Assembly (NCBI GenBank): GCA_013146195.2
Contig: CM028377.1
Location: 167,503,824 to 167,567,823 of the forward strand
Direction of reading: 5' to 3'
Source: Codonopsis lanceolata
Taxonomy: Eukaryota; Streptophyta; Magnoliopsida; Asterales; Campanulaceae
DNA length: 64,000 bases
Positions within the stretch are counted from its first letter, which is position 1; every line of letters starts with the position of its first letter. Below are positions 22,830 through 35,376 of the stretch, in pieces. A program made the position numbers and the translations under genes. The notes beneath the pieces were generated by a model. It searched no databases. It saw only the letters and a program-made list of their open reading frames with translations, and was not told the DNA's origin.

Positions 22830-23744
22830 TTCAATACCCCGATAATTTTAGCTAAAATTTTAATTTTTTTAATTAATATTTCAATCGTTTTGAATCTATA
22901 TAATTAATGTTATAATTGTCTTGTGTTAATTTAATGGTTTGAACCTATTAAGTAACTAATTAAATTGGATCGGGCTTGGCCCACTTTTGACTAAGATTTT
23001 AATATTAGTATTTACTTAACTATTTTCGGGCCAATCAACTTTAAGATTTCAATTAGGGTTAGGAATACCCTAATAAATGAGTATAAAAGAAAGCATTTAG
23101 GGTGAAAACCCTTTACTGCACAACTAAAACAGAAAAGAATCAAGGAAAGGCAATTAGCGCAGCAGCCGTGAAGGAGAGAAAGAGCAAAAGTCTGCCGTTA
23201 AAGAATAGCACAGTAGCACTCTAGGTAAGGCAGATGGAATCGATGTTGTTCTTTGACTCCTTTTGATAAGATATCGATTTTATATTAGTATACATTATGG
23301 GTGAAAGTCTACGGCAACTATTCACATAAATATACATAGCTTCCAGACTGATCAAGTGATGTGTGTGTGTGTGTGTTTGGTGGGATAATGATGTGTGCCC
23401 ATTATATTTTACAACTAATGTACTATTTATAATATAATATACCACTTTGTAATAATTATTTTGGAAGTCATGAGAATGAATCCACACACTGATGATGATG
23501 AATCTACATGTATATATATATATATAATAGTACATCGGGTGTGCTAAATTATTTTATTCCGAAAAAAAAGAAAAGAAAAGTACAAAAGTCGAGTGTGATA
23601 TTGACGTTTCTTTAGATTTGCAGAATTTTGATATAGATACTATAGCTGGAAGTCAAAAACACACATACATATTTATATAATATTCTCTTATAATGATTAG
23701 TCAAAAAAAAAAGGGAGGAGGGGTCAGTTGGTTGCGTGTGTGTG

Positions 23745-23830
<86 letters not shown>

Positions 23831-24079
23831 GAGAGTCTGTATGTGATTATGACATAATACATATATATATGTACCTTGGACAGTGAAGTGATCGTGCAGG
23901 CGGGTTACGTGTGTGTATTTTATGCGTGTGTCAGTAGGTGTGGTTGGCTTATTTATATATAATATGCAAACATCAAGTTTAATTTATGTATGAAATAGAT
24001 ACAAAAGTAACAAAACAGTGCGTTTATGTTTTGTTCTAAAAAGTTAATAATTATTGGATAGGATAATACTATTAGTACG
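22830..24079 (+). repeat. 5' LTR of a Tekay/Del-type chromovirus, truncated at its 3' side
   Basis: 22830-23275 matches 29230-29673, and 23283-24075 matches 40361-41165. Together these show that this LTR is contiguous here but split in the 3' copy. The expected last ~1.1 kb (matching 41170-42301) and the primer-binding site are missing: after 24079 the sequence diverges. An (AT)n tract sits at about 23747-23827. The first bases (TTCAATACCCC) are a mutated version of the TGTAATACCC start. Confidence 0.85.
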
Positions 24080-24432
24080 AAAAATTAGATAGAACATTAC
24101 GCTAGTCATTTCGTTTTATAGTTACCCTAGTTGTTGAGTTTGTTTAGAGGGCTGTTTTAGTTATAAGACATGTGATACTCTAAATGTACCCAAATTTTGA
24201 GATGTTGGAATTTTTTTTAAATTAATGAAATTTTGAGGATTTATTTGAACGTTCAACAATATTCCTTACAACTATATCTGTATTGATGCATGTTTTGAGT
24301 GCAAAAGATCATAAGATAGGTTTTGAATGAAAAGATGTTGTGTAACAATTATGTAAGTTGTTCCCATTTACATCATACAGAATAGCGAAAACCAATTTCA
24401 GTGTGATAGAATTTTAGACACTATTTGACACC

Positions 24433-27400
24433 ATGTCATTTAAATCTCAATACCAAATGGCACGTGGAGGACGCATTGGAACTCGTGGACGTGGAAGGGG
24501 TACCAGGGCTGGTAGAGTCATGGAAGACTCCACTACTGGAATTGTAGGGGAAAATGGTGTGCCCCCACCAACTGTGAACGTCAATGGCAATGCACCCGAA
24601 GTGGTCCAACCGAATGCGAATGTTAATGGACCTGTACCTGTAGTGCCAGTAGACCCTACCCTATTTACCTTGTTGCAGACTATAGCGCAACCCCTTGTTG
24701 GAAATAGGAATCAGGGAAATGCAGCACTGGTACAGCCTGTAGCCCCAGCTCAACCTACAGTCAAGGATCCGTTAGAAAGTTTTCAGAAACGCAACCCAAA
24801 AACGTTTACAGGGGCACCTAGCACGGAGAAACCTGATGAGTGGTTGAATCACATGAGGAAGATCCTTGAGACAATGACATGCTCCAGCGAACAACAGGTG
24901 AAACTAGCAACCTTTATGCTGCAGGGAGAAGCTAGTCAGTGGTGGAATTCCGAGAAGACTACACTAGAGTCTCGGGGTGTTGAAGTGATTACTTGGGACA
25001 TATTTGTGGAGGTATTCAACAAGAAGTATTTTCCACCAAGTATGAAGGACAGGAAGCTAGTGGAATTTCTTAACCTCGAACAAGGGAAAATGAAGGTTGA
25101 TGAGTACAACGCAAAATTCATCGAGTTGTCAAAATTTGCTCTTGCTCTTTTTGCTGACGAAGGTCAGAAAGCCAGGAAGTTTGAGAGAGGTCTAAATAGC
25201 CGGATTAGCTATAGGTTGACTCCTCTTCAATTGCCAACCTATGCTGACGTGTTGGATAGAGCTCGTGTGATGGAGCTGGAGTCTGCCGAGTACCAAAGGA
25301 AGAAGGATGAGAGAAAGAGGGGTCCTGAAGATAGTTCCGACCGAAATCATGGTAAGCATCGGGAGGGGAGTGGCTATGGAAATAAAAGAAGGAATACAGA
25401 GAACAATGATAACAGAGGGACTAACCAGCCAAGTCGGAATTATAATCTTGGCCATCAGCAGAATCATTGGCGGAATTAGAACCAAGGTCATCAGCATAAC
25501 CAGTGGCGTAATCAGAATCAGGGATGAAATCATAATCAATGGCATAATCAGGACAAAGGTGCATATCAGAATACCAATCAGACTTGCGGTAGGTGTGGGA
25601 AGAACGACAAGACTGAAGCATGCTTTTGGACAAAGGGAGCTTGTTTCAATTGCAACAAGGTGGGACATAAGGCTAGGAACCACCGAAGGGTGGTGCTAAT
25701 CAAGGAGCAGGGGGAAGATAAGACCAAACCGAGAGGACAGGGAAGGATATTTGCAATGACAGCTAGAGATGCAAGGGCTACAAATGACGTGGTGGCAGGT
25801 ACCGTACAGCTTTACTCTCGTGACGTATATGCATTGATTGATCCTGGTGCCACACACTCAATTATATATACCACACTCGCACATCGTATGAAATTGTCTT
25901 CTCAAAGTCTGGAAGTTGATCTAGTTATAGACACACCTACTAAAGAATCCATCCCCATAACCATAGTGTATAAGTCATGTTCTTTGAAATTGGAGGATAG
26001 ATAAATGCCTATCGATTTGCTACCTTTAGATATTCAAGACTTCGATCTAATTTTAGGGATGGATTGGCTAGCAGCGTTTCACGCTAAGGTAGACTGTTTC
26101 GAGAACGAAGTCGTATTTTGCATACCGGGTGAGGCATAATTTCGCTTTAAGGGGTCTAAACCAGTAGTTCCACCTTATATTATTTCTTCCTTGAAAGCGA
26201 GAAGATTGTTAAGGAAGGGTTGCCGATGCTATTTAGCCTCCATTATCGATAATCGAAAGGAAGGGGCTAAGTTGGAGTCCCTATCCGTGGTTAAGGAGTT
26301 TGAGGATGTGTTTCCGGAGGATTTTCCTGGTCTTCCACCTGAACGGGAGGTAGAGTTTGGAATCGATCTAGCATCGGGGACGGCGCCTATTTCTAAAGCA
26401 CCATATAGAATGGCACCAGTAGAACTTAAGGAGTTAAAATAACAATTACAGGAATTAATGGAGAAAGATTTGATTAGACCAAGTGTTTCACCTTGGGGCG
26501 CTCCGGTATTATTTGTGAAAAAGAAGGATGGGAGCATGAGAATGTGCATCGATTACCGTGAGCTCAATCGGGTCACAACAAGGAATAAGTACCCATTGCC
26601 TAGGATTGACGAATTGTTTGATCAATTACAAGGGGTGTGTTACTTTTCAAAAATTGATCTTCGCTCGGGGTACCACCAGTTGAGGCTTAAGAAGGAGGAC
26701 ATTTTGAAGACCGCTTTCCGAACTCGCTATGGGCATTATGAATTCTTGGTGATGCCGTTTGGACTTACTAATGCTCCAGTTGCCTTCATGGATCTCATGA
26801 ATCAGGTTTTCCAAAAGTTCCTTGACTGGTGTGTGATCATATTTATTGACGACATCTTGATTGATCTATTCGAAGACCTGGGAAGATCACGAGCAACACT
26901 TGAGGTCAGTGCTGCAAATATTAAGAAAGGAGAAGTTGTATGCCAAGTTTAAGAAATGTGAATTTTGGATGGAGAAAGTAGCCTTCTTGGGACATGTTGT
27001 GTCCAAGGATGGAATTTCAGTCGACCCAGCCAAGATTGAAGCTATTGTGACTTGGGAAAGGCCAACGACTGTGACAGAAGTGCGAAGTTTCTTGGGTTTA
27101 GCAGGATATTACCGTCGCTTTGTTGAAGGATTCTCAAAGATCGCGACACCTTTGACTAAGTTGACTCAAAGAACATGAAATTTGTGTGGACAAAGGACTG
27201 TGAGTCCAGCTTTCAAGAATTGAAGAAAAGATTGGTTTCAGCCCCAATTCTTACTTTACCGTCGAGCATGGACGGGTTTGTGATCTATAGCGATGCTTCT
27301 TTGAAGGGTCTAGGGTGCGTTCTGATGCAAGATGGGAAGGTGATTGCATATGCATCACGACAGTTGAAGAACTTTGAGAAGAATTACCCAACCCACGATT

Positions 27401-29181
27401 TAGAGTTGGCCGCAGTGGTGTTTGCGTTGAAGATTTGGAGACACTACTTATATGGGGTGACAAGCGAGATTTACATAGATCACAAGAGCCTGAAGTACAT
27501 TTTTACCCAGAGGGAATTGAACATGAGACAGCGAAGGTGGTTAGAGTTGTTAAAGGATTACGACTGCACCATTTTATATCACCCAGGCAAGGCCAATGTA
27601 GTGGCAGATGCCTTGAGTCGCAAGAGTAGGGGAACATTAGCAATGATGCTGACAAAGGAGAAGAGACTTCTCGAAGAGATCAAGAATTTGGGCCTAGAAG
27701 TGCGGGTAAGAGGAGGAAAAGGTTATTTGGCTCGTTTGAGTCTTCAACCGTCGTTACTAGAAAGAATAAAAACGGCTCAGAGAGTTGATCCAGAGTTAAT
27801 AAAAATTTGGGAAGGTGTAGAGATGGGAGCTCAAATAAATTTTCGACTTGGAGGGGATGGTATTCTACGTTTTAGAAAAAGGAATTATGTACCATCGGAT
27901 CTGGAGTTAAAAAGAGAAGTGTTAGAAGAGGCTCACAATTCAAGGTTTGCGGTACATCCTGGGAGTACAAAAATGTATCGAGACATGAAGGAGACGTTTT
28001 GGTGGGAAAATATGAAACAAGAAATTGCAGAATTTGTCGCTAAGTGCTTAGTGTGCCAACAGGTTAAGAGTGAACATCAACGACCTGGTGGAATATTACA
28101 GTCACTACCGATTCCCAAATGGAAGTGGGAACACATTACTATGGACTTCATGGTAGGGTTACCCAGAACGCTAAAGGGGCACAATGCTATTTGAGTTATC
28201 GTAGATCGATTGACCAAGTTAGCTTATTTTCTTGCTTTCAAGATTAATGACTCCTTGGAGAAGCTAGCAAAGTTGTACGTTGACGAGATCGTCAGACTAC
28301 GTGGAGTTCCAGTTTCTATAGTTTCAGACCGGGATGCCCGATTCACTTCGAAGTTTTGGGGTAGCTTACAGAAGGCCTTGGGCACAAATTTGAGCATGAG
28401 TACGACTTTCCATCCACATACAGATGGCCAGTCAGAACGGACCATACAAACATTGGAGGATATGCTTAGGGCTTGTACTTTGGATTTACAAGGGAATTGG
28501 GATGACCATCTGCCGTTGGTTGAGTTTACGTATAACAATAGCTTTCATGCGAGTATGGGTATGGCACCGTACGAAGTATTGTATGGAAGGAGATGTAGAT
28601 CACCTACGTGTTGGGATGAAGTGGACGAGAGGCAACTGTTAGGACCAGAACTTGTGCAGATTACATCGAATAAGGTATAGTTGATCAAGAAGAGACTCCT
28701 TACGGCCTAGAGTAGACATAAATCGTATGCCGATAAGCGTCATTGCGAACTTGGGTTTGAAGTGGGAGATCATGTGTTTCTCAAAGTTTCACCGACAAGG
28801 GGAGTTATGAGGTATGGCATTAAGGGGAAGCTCAGTCCGAGATTTGTAGGCCCTTTTGAAATATTGGATCAGGTGGGGGAAGTCGCTTATAGGCTTGCAT
28901 TACCACCTACGCTTTCAGGAGTCCACAATGTGTTCCATGTGTCAATGTTGAGAAAGTACATCCCAAATCCAAGCCTCGTGATTGCTTTCGAACCCTTACA
29001 ATTGCGGGAAGATTTGTGCTACGATGAACAACCAATTCGTATAGTGGACCGGAAGGATCAAGTATTGAGAAAACGTACCATTCCGTACATGAAGGTACAG
29101 TGGACTAACCATACCGAGAGAGAGGCTACTTGGGAATTATAGGAAGATATGCGAGAACGACATCCAAGCCTCTTCGACTGA
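24433..29181 (+). pseudogene. Chromovirus gag-pol polyprotein, inactivated by stops and frameshifts
   Basis: One reading frame (apart from 26861-27178) runs from the ATG at 24433 to the TGA at 29179-29181. In order it holds a retrotransposon gag domain (WLNHMRKILETM through RGLNSRISY), a CCHC knuckle (CFNCNKVGHKARNH), and an aspartic protease (ALIDPGATHSII, with Pro for the usual second residue). These are followed by reverse transcriptase (IDYRELNRVTTRNKYPLPRI, and FIDDILI for the catalytic box), RNase H (YSDASLKGLGCVL), an HHCC integrase zinc finger (HPGSTKMYRDM...CLVCQQ) and the integrase core (VSDRDARFTSKFW). A chromodomain-like tail (VLRKRTIPYMKVQW...EREATWEL) closes it. In-frame stops occur at 25477, 25525, 26002, 26440, 28192, 28678 and a few other codons. 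A frameshift pair surrounds 26861-27178. The element cannot make its own proteins. Confidence 0.93.
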
Positions 29182-29229
29182 TTAGGTACGTTAAGTTTAG
29201 GGATTAAACTTCTTTTAAGGGGGTGAGAG

Positions 29230-29673
29230 TGTAATACCCTGGTAATTTTAGCTAAAATATTAATTTTTTTAATTAATATTTCAATCGTTTTGAATCTATA
29301 TAATTAATGTTATAATTGTCTTGTGTTAATTTAATAGTTTGAACCTATTAAGTAACTAATTAAATTGGGTCGGGCTTGGCCCACTTTTGACTAAGATTTT
29401 AATATTAGTATTTACTTAACTATTTTCGGGCCAATCAACTTTAAGATTTCAATTAGGGTTAGAAATACCCTAATAAATGAGTATAAAAGAAAGCATTTAG
29501 GGTGAAAACCCTTTACTGCACAACTAAAATAGAAAAGAATCGGGGAAGGGCAATAAGCGCAGCAGCCGTGAAGGAGAGAAAGAGCAAAAGTCAGCCATTA
29601 AAGAACAACACAGTAGCACTCTAGGTAAGGCGGATGGAATCGATGCTATTCTTTGACTCCTTTCGATAAGATA
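29230..29673 (+). repeat. 3' LTR of the chromovirus, first part
   Basis: Starts TGTAATACCC after the polypurine tract and matches 22830-23275, with roughly 4 percent substitutions by eye. It stops abruptly at GATAAGATA (29665-29673). Confidence 0.9.
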
Positions 29674-29844
29674 CTAGTATTTCACCCGTGCGATGCACGG
29701 ATAGTTTATAGATGAAAAAACATATATTTAATCAAAGATAAATAACATAAAACAAAAAACTTCTTCGATACAATAAAAATTACAGACCACGAAGTAGTTG
29801 ATCCACTAAGCAAGAATATTTAAATACATGAGTCATACTCTAAG

Positions 29845-30000
29845 GCTCCGTTTGTTTCACGAAAAATGATTTTCAAAATATGATTTCCGAAAAATTATTT
29901 CTTTATTTTTCTGGTGTTTGGTAAATCTTTTGAAAATATGTCGGAAAACATTTTCGGATATTTGGCAAATACACGGAAAATGTTACGGAAAACAATATAT
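29845..30000. repeat. Terminal fragment of a CTCCGTTTGTTTC-type repeat
   Basis: AAGGCTCCGTTTGTTTC followed by repeated GGAAAA/TTTTCC units is typical of the ends of some abundant plant non-autonomous DNA elements. The partner end was not located. Confidence 0.35.
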
Positions 30001-30653
30001 GAATAAATACAAAAAATATATTCTAATATTAATACACATATTGAATATAAAATAGTGTTAAAGTTTAAGTAATTTTCTTTTAATAAACTCCAATTTATCA
30101 TTAATGGTGTCAAATCAATAAGGTCTGTCTTTTTTCAAGCTCACAAATATTTTTTTTGATAATTGATATGAAAAATTGTTTTAAAAAATAAAATAAATAA
30201 TATTTGGGACATCCATAAATAATAATATAATATAATGAACACTAATTTTAGGATGTAATGAATATTTCTTAAAATTATAATTTGTAAATAATGTGCACAA
30301 ACTCCATTTATATTTCTAAACAGTTTATTTGTTGAGTAAAATATTGTACATGTATGTAAATATGTATAAATTTGGAAGGGCGCAGAGGGATCCTTGAACA
30401 TTCAGAAAATTAAACAAATATTTAAATCATAAAGATAAAAAAAGACTTTATCATGATAGCAATATAAGTAAATAATTGTAACGTAAAGATTATGAACTCG
30501 ATGTATATAAATGAAACAAATAATTATAACACAAAAATTTAAAAAGTAAATTAATAATAGAGAATTAAATAAATAAATAAAAATTGTTTTAAATTTTGGA
30601 ATACCTCTGTAAATGTAATTTTTATCATTAAACATGCACGATTATAACTATTA

Positions 30654-30909
30654 CTCCCTCCGCCGCTAAATAATCGTCCTAGTTGATCCGGTGCACAGTT
30701 TAAGAAAAAACAATTGACTTGATTATTTATATTGGTTTAATGTGTAGTTTTCTTTAAAACTCATGTGTATGTGGCACATAATTAAAGTAGGGTGAAAAAG
30801 TAAGGGTAAAGTAGTAAAAGTGATAATCTAAAAAGATAAGTTTCAAACTGGACAATTATTTTGGGACGGACAAAAAAAAAAGAGAACGATAATTTAGGGA
30901 CGGAGGAAG
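30654..30909. mobile_element. Stowaway-like (Tc1/mariner) MITE
   Basis: Begins CTCCCTCCGCCGC and ends GGGACGGAGGAAG, the inverted CTCCCTCCGTCCC terminus of Stowaway elements, flanked by TA dinucleotides (30652-30653 and 30910-30911). Length 256 bp. The inner part is AT-rich with no coding potential. Confidence 0.88.
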
Positions 30910-31139
30910 TATTACTTATCATACATTTTGGAAGACTTCTTTAAATACAACATTCATCGTAGTACAACTATTTGATTTATCATTTTCAGATAACAAAATT
31001 CGAAGTCCTTTCAAATTAGCAACTCTAAATGGGATTGAGACAGGGAGTGAGTGCAAAAAAAAAGTTATTAGAAGTTGTTTTGCAATATCTGGAGAACGTG
31101 TGATGTGTAAATGGATCTCTAATTCAAAATTCAATCCTT

Positions 31140-32640
31140 AAAACTAAAGATTCTTTATTAGCTCATCAAATCTTTCACAAACCATTCTTTTCTATCCCTG
31201 CCTAGCTTACTATCTTGGGTAACAAATAATATTCAATACACAAAGCCCCCTAGAAGCTTCCTTAACCCAAGAAGATTCAAAGCCAGTTTCCAATTTCCCA
31301 TAAGTCAGCCAATTGAACCTAACCTCTCCACTATTCAAACATTACTCCTTCGGTGACACACTTGACTAGGCTAATTTGAGCAGTTCAATTTTAGGCAGCA
31401 ATTCAAAATCAGTTGAATAAGTCAATCTCTACTTCATGATCATTGGTGGCCTCCCTACTCTAACTCTCATTCTTGACTACTGGAGTAAGCAGTTGAGCTT
31501 GGTCCTTCAGGTTGGCCATTTGCTACACCAATGTCCTCACTTCTAGATCGATGAGTAGGATGGATAAAACAGTGAACTTCTTTGGCTTTTGTTCAATAAC
31601 AATACTTCTTTGGCTTTTGTTTTTCGATCAGCTTTAGCTTTCACTTTAGTACCTTCTTCTTTGTCATCTCCACTGGCATCCTCACTTGTCGCATCATCTA
31701 TCATTACAGCAATATCTTGAGCATAAAAATTTCCTTTCGCTTGTAACTTTACTTTTTTCACTCCTGTCACACAATACTCCAACCCACCCTTGCATTACAT
31801 TGGGTACCTTGTTACACCTCCATATTTTGAGACGCCCCAAGATTACTCTTTCTGCAATAACATTTTAAGTAGAGCATAAGTTAATCAAACTATACATTTC
31901 AAATTCATTGAAACAACTAATTAGTATGCACTCATCGAAGATATGTCTTTCTAGAAATATTAGCAAATATAACCGACTTTGTGGCTAAAAAAATTGTACC
32001 AAGATATAAAATTGAACTGAAAAGAAAGTAGAACAGCAAACTCATTCCAAGAAATCACCAAAGCTCATCTTAGGGTTTGAGATCTAGGCAAGACCCATGC
32101 ATTTATGTTCGTATTCCAATGAAATAGTGACAAAAGACATGTGCCTACATTCACTTAGGTACACTAATGCAACTTTCACGTTATTAGAGAATTAAGTTAT
32201 CAACTTCATGAAAAGATCAATTACATGAGCACTTTCGGTGGTAAAAGAAATTCAAAGGTAAAAAATATGTCATCTCAGTTACAACTTCATTTCAAGTCAA
32301 GGGATTCACAAAATGAACATATGATGACTTTAACATTAGTCTTTTGTCCCTCAATATAAGTGTCCCACAAGCATCATCCTGGTTCAAGCTAATGCCCAAA
32401 CCATACTTGGTGAAAGAACTCTGGTATCGAATCCAAGTTTATTGCCAAGCGCTAGATCCTTGCCGCATATCGTAGCATCCATATATTAAAAAAGGAGACA
32501 ATACAATCCAATGTTAGAATAATCTAAGTTCACACGCATATACACATGCCCTACTTTGGAAATAAAAAATCCCATTGTTTGCTACCCATTTTATAGCTAC
32601 TTGTGCAAATAGCACAAAAAAACATATAAAGCATTATCAG
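31140..32640. other. No recognised gene; one charged minus-strand frame
   Basis: A minus-strand frame at 31782-31543 reads like a real exon: KKVKLQAKGNFYAQDIAVM, then Asp/Glu- and Lys-rich stretches. It lacks a recognisable family. It may belong with the other exon-like minus-strand segments up to 39.3 kb. The rest of the stretch has no visible coding signal. Confidence 0.3.
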
Positions 32641-32789
32641 AAAAAAGAGTGATTCAATTCTATTGAAGAATGGAAAAGAAGAATATTGTTAATCATGAAA
32701 ACAAAGTGAAATCCTTTTGTAGCAATCCAAATTCCTGCATTGTGCCCACACACACACACACACACACAACACGTAAAACAAAAGTAAAC

Positions 32790-33655
32790 TAATAGAACAA
32801 CCTTTTGCGCATCTTCTTGATATTTCTCCAACATATTTGCTGCCATAACAAGAATGACATCTGACAGATAGCTTATATGCACTTTACTATTCGAGGAAAA
32901 ATTGGCCACAATCTGATATATTATGAGAGTAACCATAACTTGCATGCATCAATTAACATAAGCATAAAAGCATGATTATTTTAGATTGAATATTGATTCA
33001 GGAAGCAAAACCATAACATACATGCATCAATTAACAAAAACATGAAAAAAGAGAAAAATTACTCCTTGAAACATGAAAAAAGAACCCTTAAAATTATAAT
33101 TCCCTAGTTAATCATTTTGCATTTAAATTTTGATTTCTTAATCGATACTTCTGCAATTAAAATTCCCTTAATTGATACCCAACACTCACTGTTGAGAGAT
33201 TGATCCTTCGTGTTTCACCCAGATAATCATTCTACAATTAAATTTGATAATCAGTAAGGAAGAGAGAGATTAAAAGAGAAAAATATTACAAATACTCAAT
33301 AAGACTGATGTTAATTGAGATTATACACATTCCCTAATGACAAAGATAAACATGTTTGTATGTGTATAAGAGAAAAATAATGCAAGAAGCTCACAGGATG
33401 GGACAATGTCGATACCACCAATATATTAAACCTATTTTAGCAACTAATAGAACAACCTTTTGTGCATCTTCTTGATATCTCTCCAACATATTTGTCGTCA
33501 TAGCAAGAATGGCATCGACGGATCAACTTATCACTGTACCATTCGAGGAAAAATTGGTCACAATCGATATATTATGAGATTAGCCATAACTCGCATGCAT
33601 CAATTAACATAAGCATAAAAACATGGATATTTTAGATTGAATATTGATTCAGAAG
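32790..33655 (-). repeat. Direct duplication containing an exon-like segment
   Basis: 32790-33000 and 33437-33655 are diverged direct copies. In minus orientation each holds a segment bounded by AG and AG|GTTGTTC. The first copy is open and reads IVANFSSNSK, then VILVMAANMLEKYQEDAQK; the second has an in-frame TGA. This looks like a duplicated exon with flanking intron sequence. The parent gene is not recognised. Confidence 0.5.
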
Positions 33656-35078
33656 TGTTGAGTTTATAGGAACTTAACTAATTGTAGGAGCATCAAATAC
33701 TACCAACCCAATTTATGTTTAGTCACAACAGAGTAGTAGGATGCAATTCCACGATTGTTGTGTTTTAAGCACACTTCAAAACCAAGCGGTGAATATCTTC
33801 CAAGTGTGTATGTGAATATCGACTTACCAAGCAAGCGCACAAATGCCACAATATTCACAACTATTTATTTCACTAACAAAACGGAGCAAACCTTCCAATA
33901 ACTTTTTGTTTCAGATTACTTAAAAGGTCAATAATCGTTACCAATATTAATCAAGCGAAGCTAACAGAGCACCAAATTGTTGATTCTTATGTTAAATTTA
34001 TATCGATCAAGACATTACATTAGTTTTATAGGCTAATCGGTAATCGATTAGCGTGGCAACTGTATAGAACTTTGCCTTGTATAGTTTTTGTAGGACTCTT
34101 TTCGTTCACGGAAGACCCTTTCTCCTTCACCGAAGACTGCTCGAAGCTTAAGATCGGTAGACCTCGTGTCCAGTGAACGTGTCCTCTTTAAAGCTAGGAT
34201 TAATTCAAACTTATTTCCATATATTATTTGAATTAATCCAAGTCATCGACATGTCAAGAAAGCAACTTTAGACTTTTCGTCTTTTGTCCCCTACTTTCTC
34301 GCTTCATCTCTCGATCGACACCAAATCGCCCACCTTTTGAAGATCTCGAAATGATTATCCGCTTTGGATATCTGTGAAGACGAAATTCCGACCCCATGCA
34401 TTTAATGCATTTTGAATAGAGTTGAAGCCTTCGTCCTCCAACGGATTCTTTTGAAGTGCACTGCTTTAAATCGCCATTGAAGACTTGAACAACGCACAAC
34501 CCAATCAATCGAACACTTAAATAATTGCTCAATCTATACAACTCCAAGTCTTTCAGCATTCAATAGATCCTCAACAGATCTAGAAGTCCCAACAACAAGG
34601 CTCTTCAACATTTATTGTTTTATTCTTCTTGTTGTTTACTTCCATTAACTATACTTTTGCAATTAAATATCTTGTATTTAGATATTTAATTCCATAGACC
34701 CAAACACAAGTCAATATTTTGTACACGATCCATTAGGGATATTCTTTGTAATTGATCTAAGTGGAAAACATAGTGCACAATTTAAATCCAAGGTTACTTG
34801 GTGGTGGGAGCACTAATGTGAACCATCTCAAAATACTTGTGTTATTTCCTTCGTTTGTCTATTACTTGAACGCATAGTTTCCTTGTTCATTATATCCATT
34901 TCAGAACTTAATGTAAAAGGTCTAAGTCCTTATAACAATTTTCTTGAAGGTCTTCCGCTACTTGAAACTCTTCATAAACTTCAAGTAACTTTCAAGGAAC
35001 TTACTTAAAAGTTTTAAGTGTTAAATAAGCTATTCAACCCCCTTCTAGCTTATTATTGTGCTCATTGGGACCCACACA
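33656..35078 (+). mobile_element. SIRE/Maximus-like copia LTR remnant
   Basis: Starts TGTTGAGTTTATAGG. Near 34780-34830 it has the text TCCAAGGTTACTTGGTGG, and near 35030 CAACCCCCTTCTAG followed by GGGACCCACACA, the characteristic 3' portion of SIRE-type LTRs. No target duplication or internal region was found, so it is probably a solo or truncated LTR. Confidence 0.45.
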
Positions 35079-35137
35079 AATAACCGAGGTTGCCGATTCT
35101 CACTCACTTCAATACCCAAGTTAATGTTTCTAGTGTT

Positions 35138-35376
35138 TTGTCCCCCGGGGCATATCCGAGTGGTAAAAGGAGGGGGACATAAGATTCTGGAGGCATGCAG
35201 CGTGGGTTCGATACTTGGTGGAAGCAATTTGCTTTCTTCTGAGGTTGGACCTTGTATGTGTTATTAGTTGACATGTTCTCAAACCCTGTATCATTCAGGC
35301 ACATCCTGCGATTTTCCTGGTAGTAGCAATGAGGGACCGGAACTACTACCCCAGGATTCAACCTGGTTAAAAAAAA
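35138..35376 (+). mobile_element. tRNA-derived SINE
   Basis: CCGAGTGGTAAAAGG resembles the A box of tRNA-Leu/Ser, and GGGTTCGATACTTGG about 50 bp later is a B box. The unit ends in GGTTAAAAAAAAC. Size and pol III promoter elements fit a plant SINE. Target duplications are not clear. Confidence 0.6.

Noticed and set aside
33651..34586. Solo LTR from TGTTGAG to CTCAACA with agaag duplications
   Set aside because: The second agaag is five bases beyond the CTCAACA end and SIRE-like LTR text continues to about 35078, so the longer interval was preferred.
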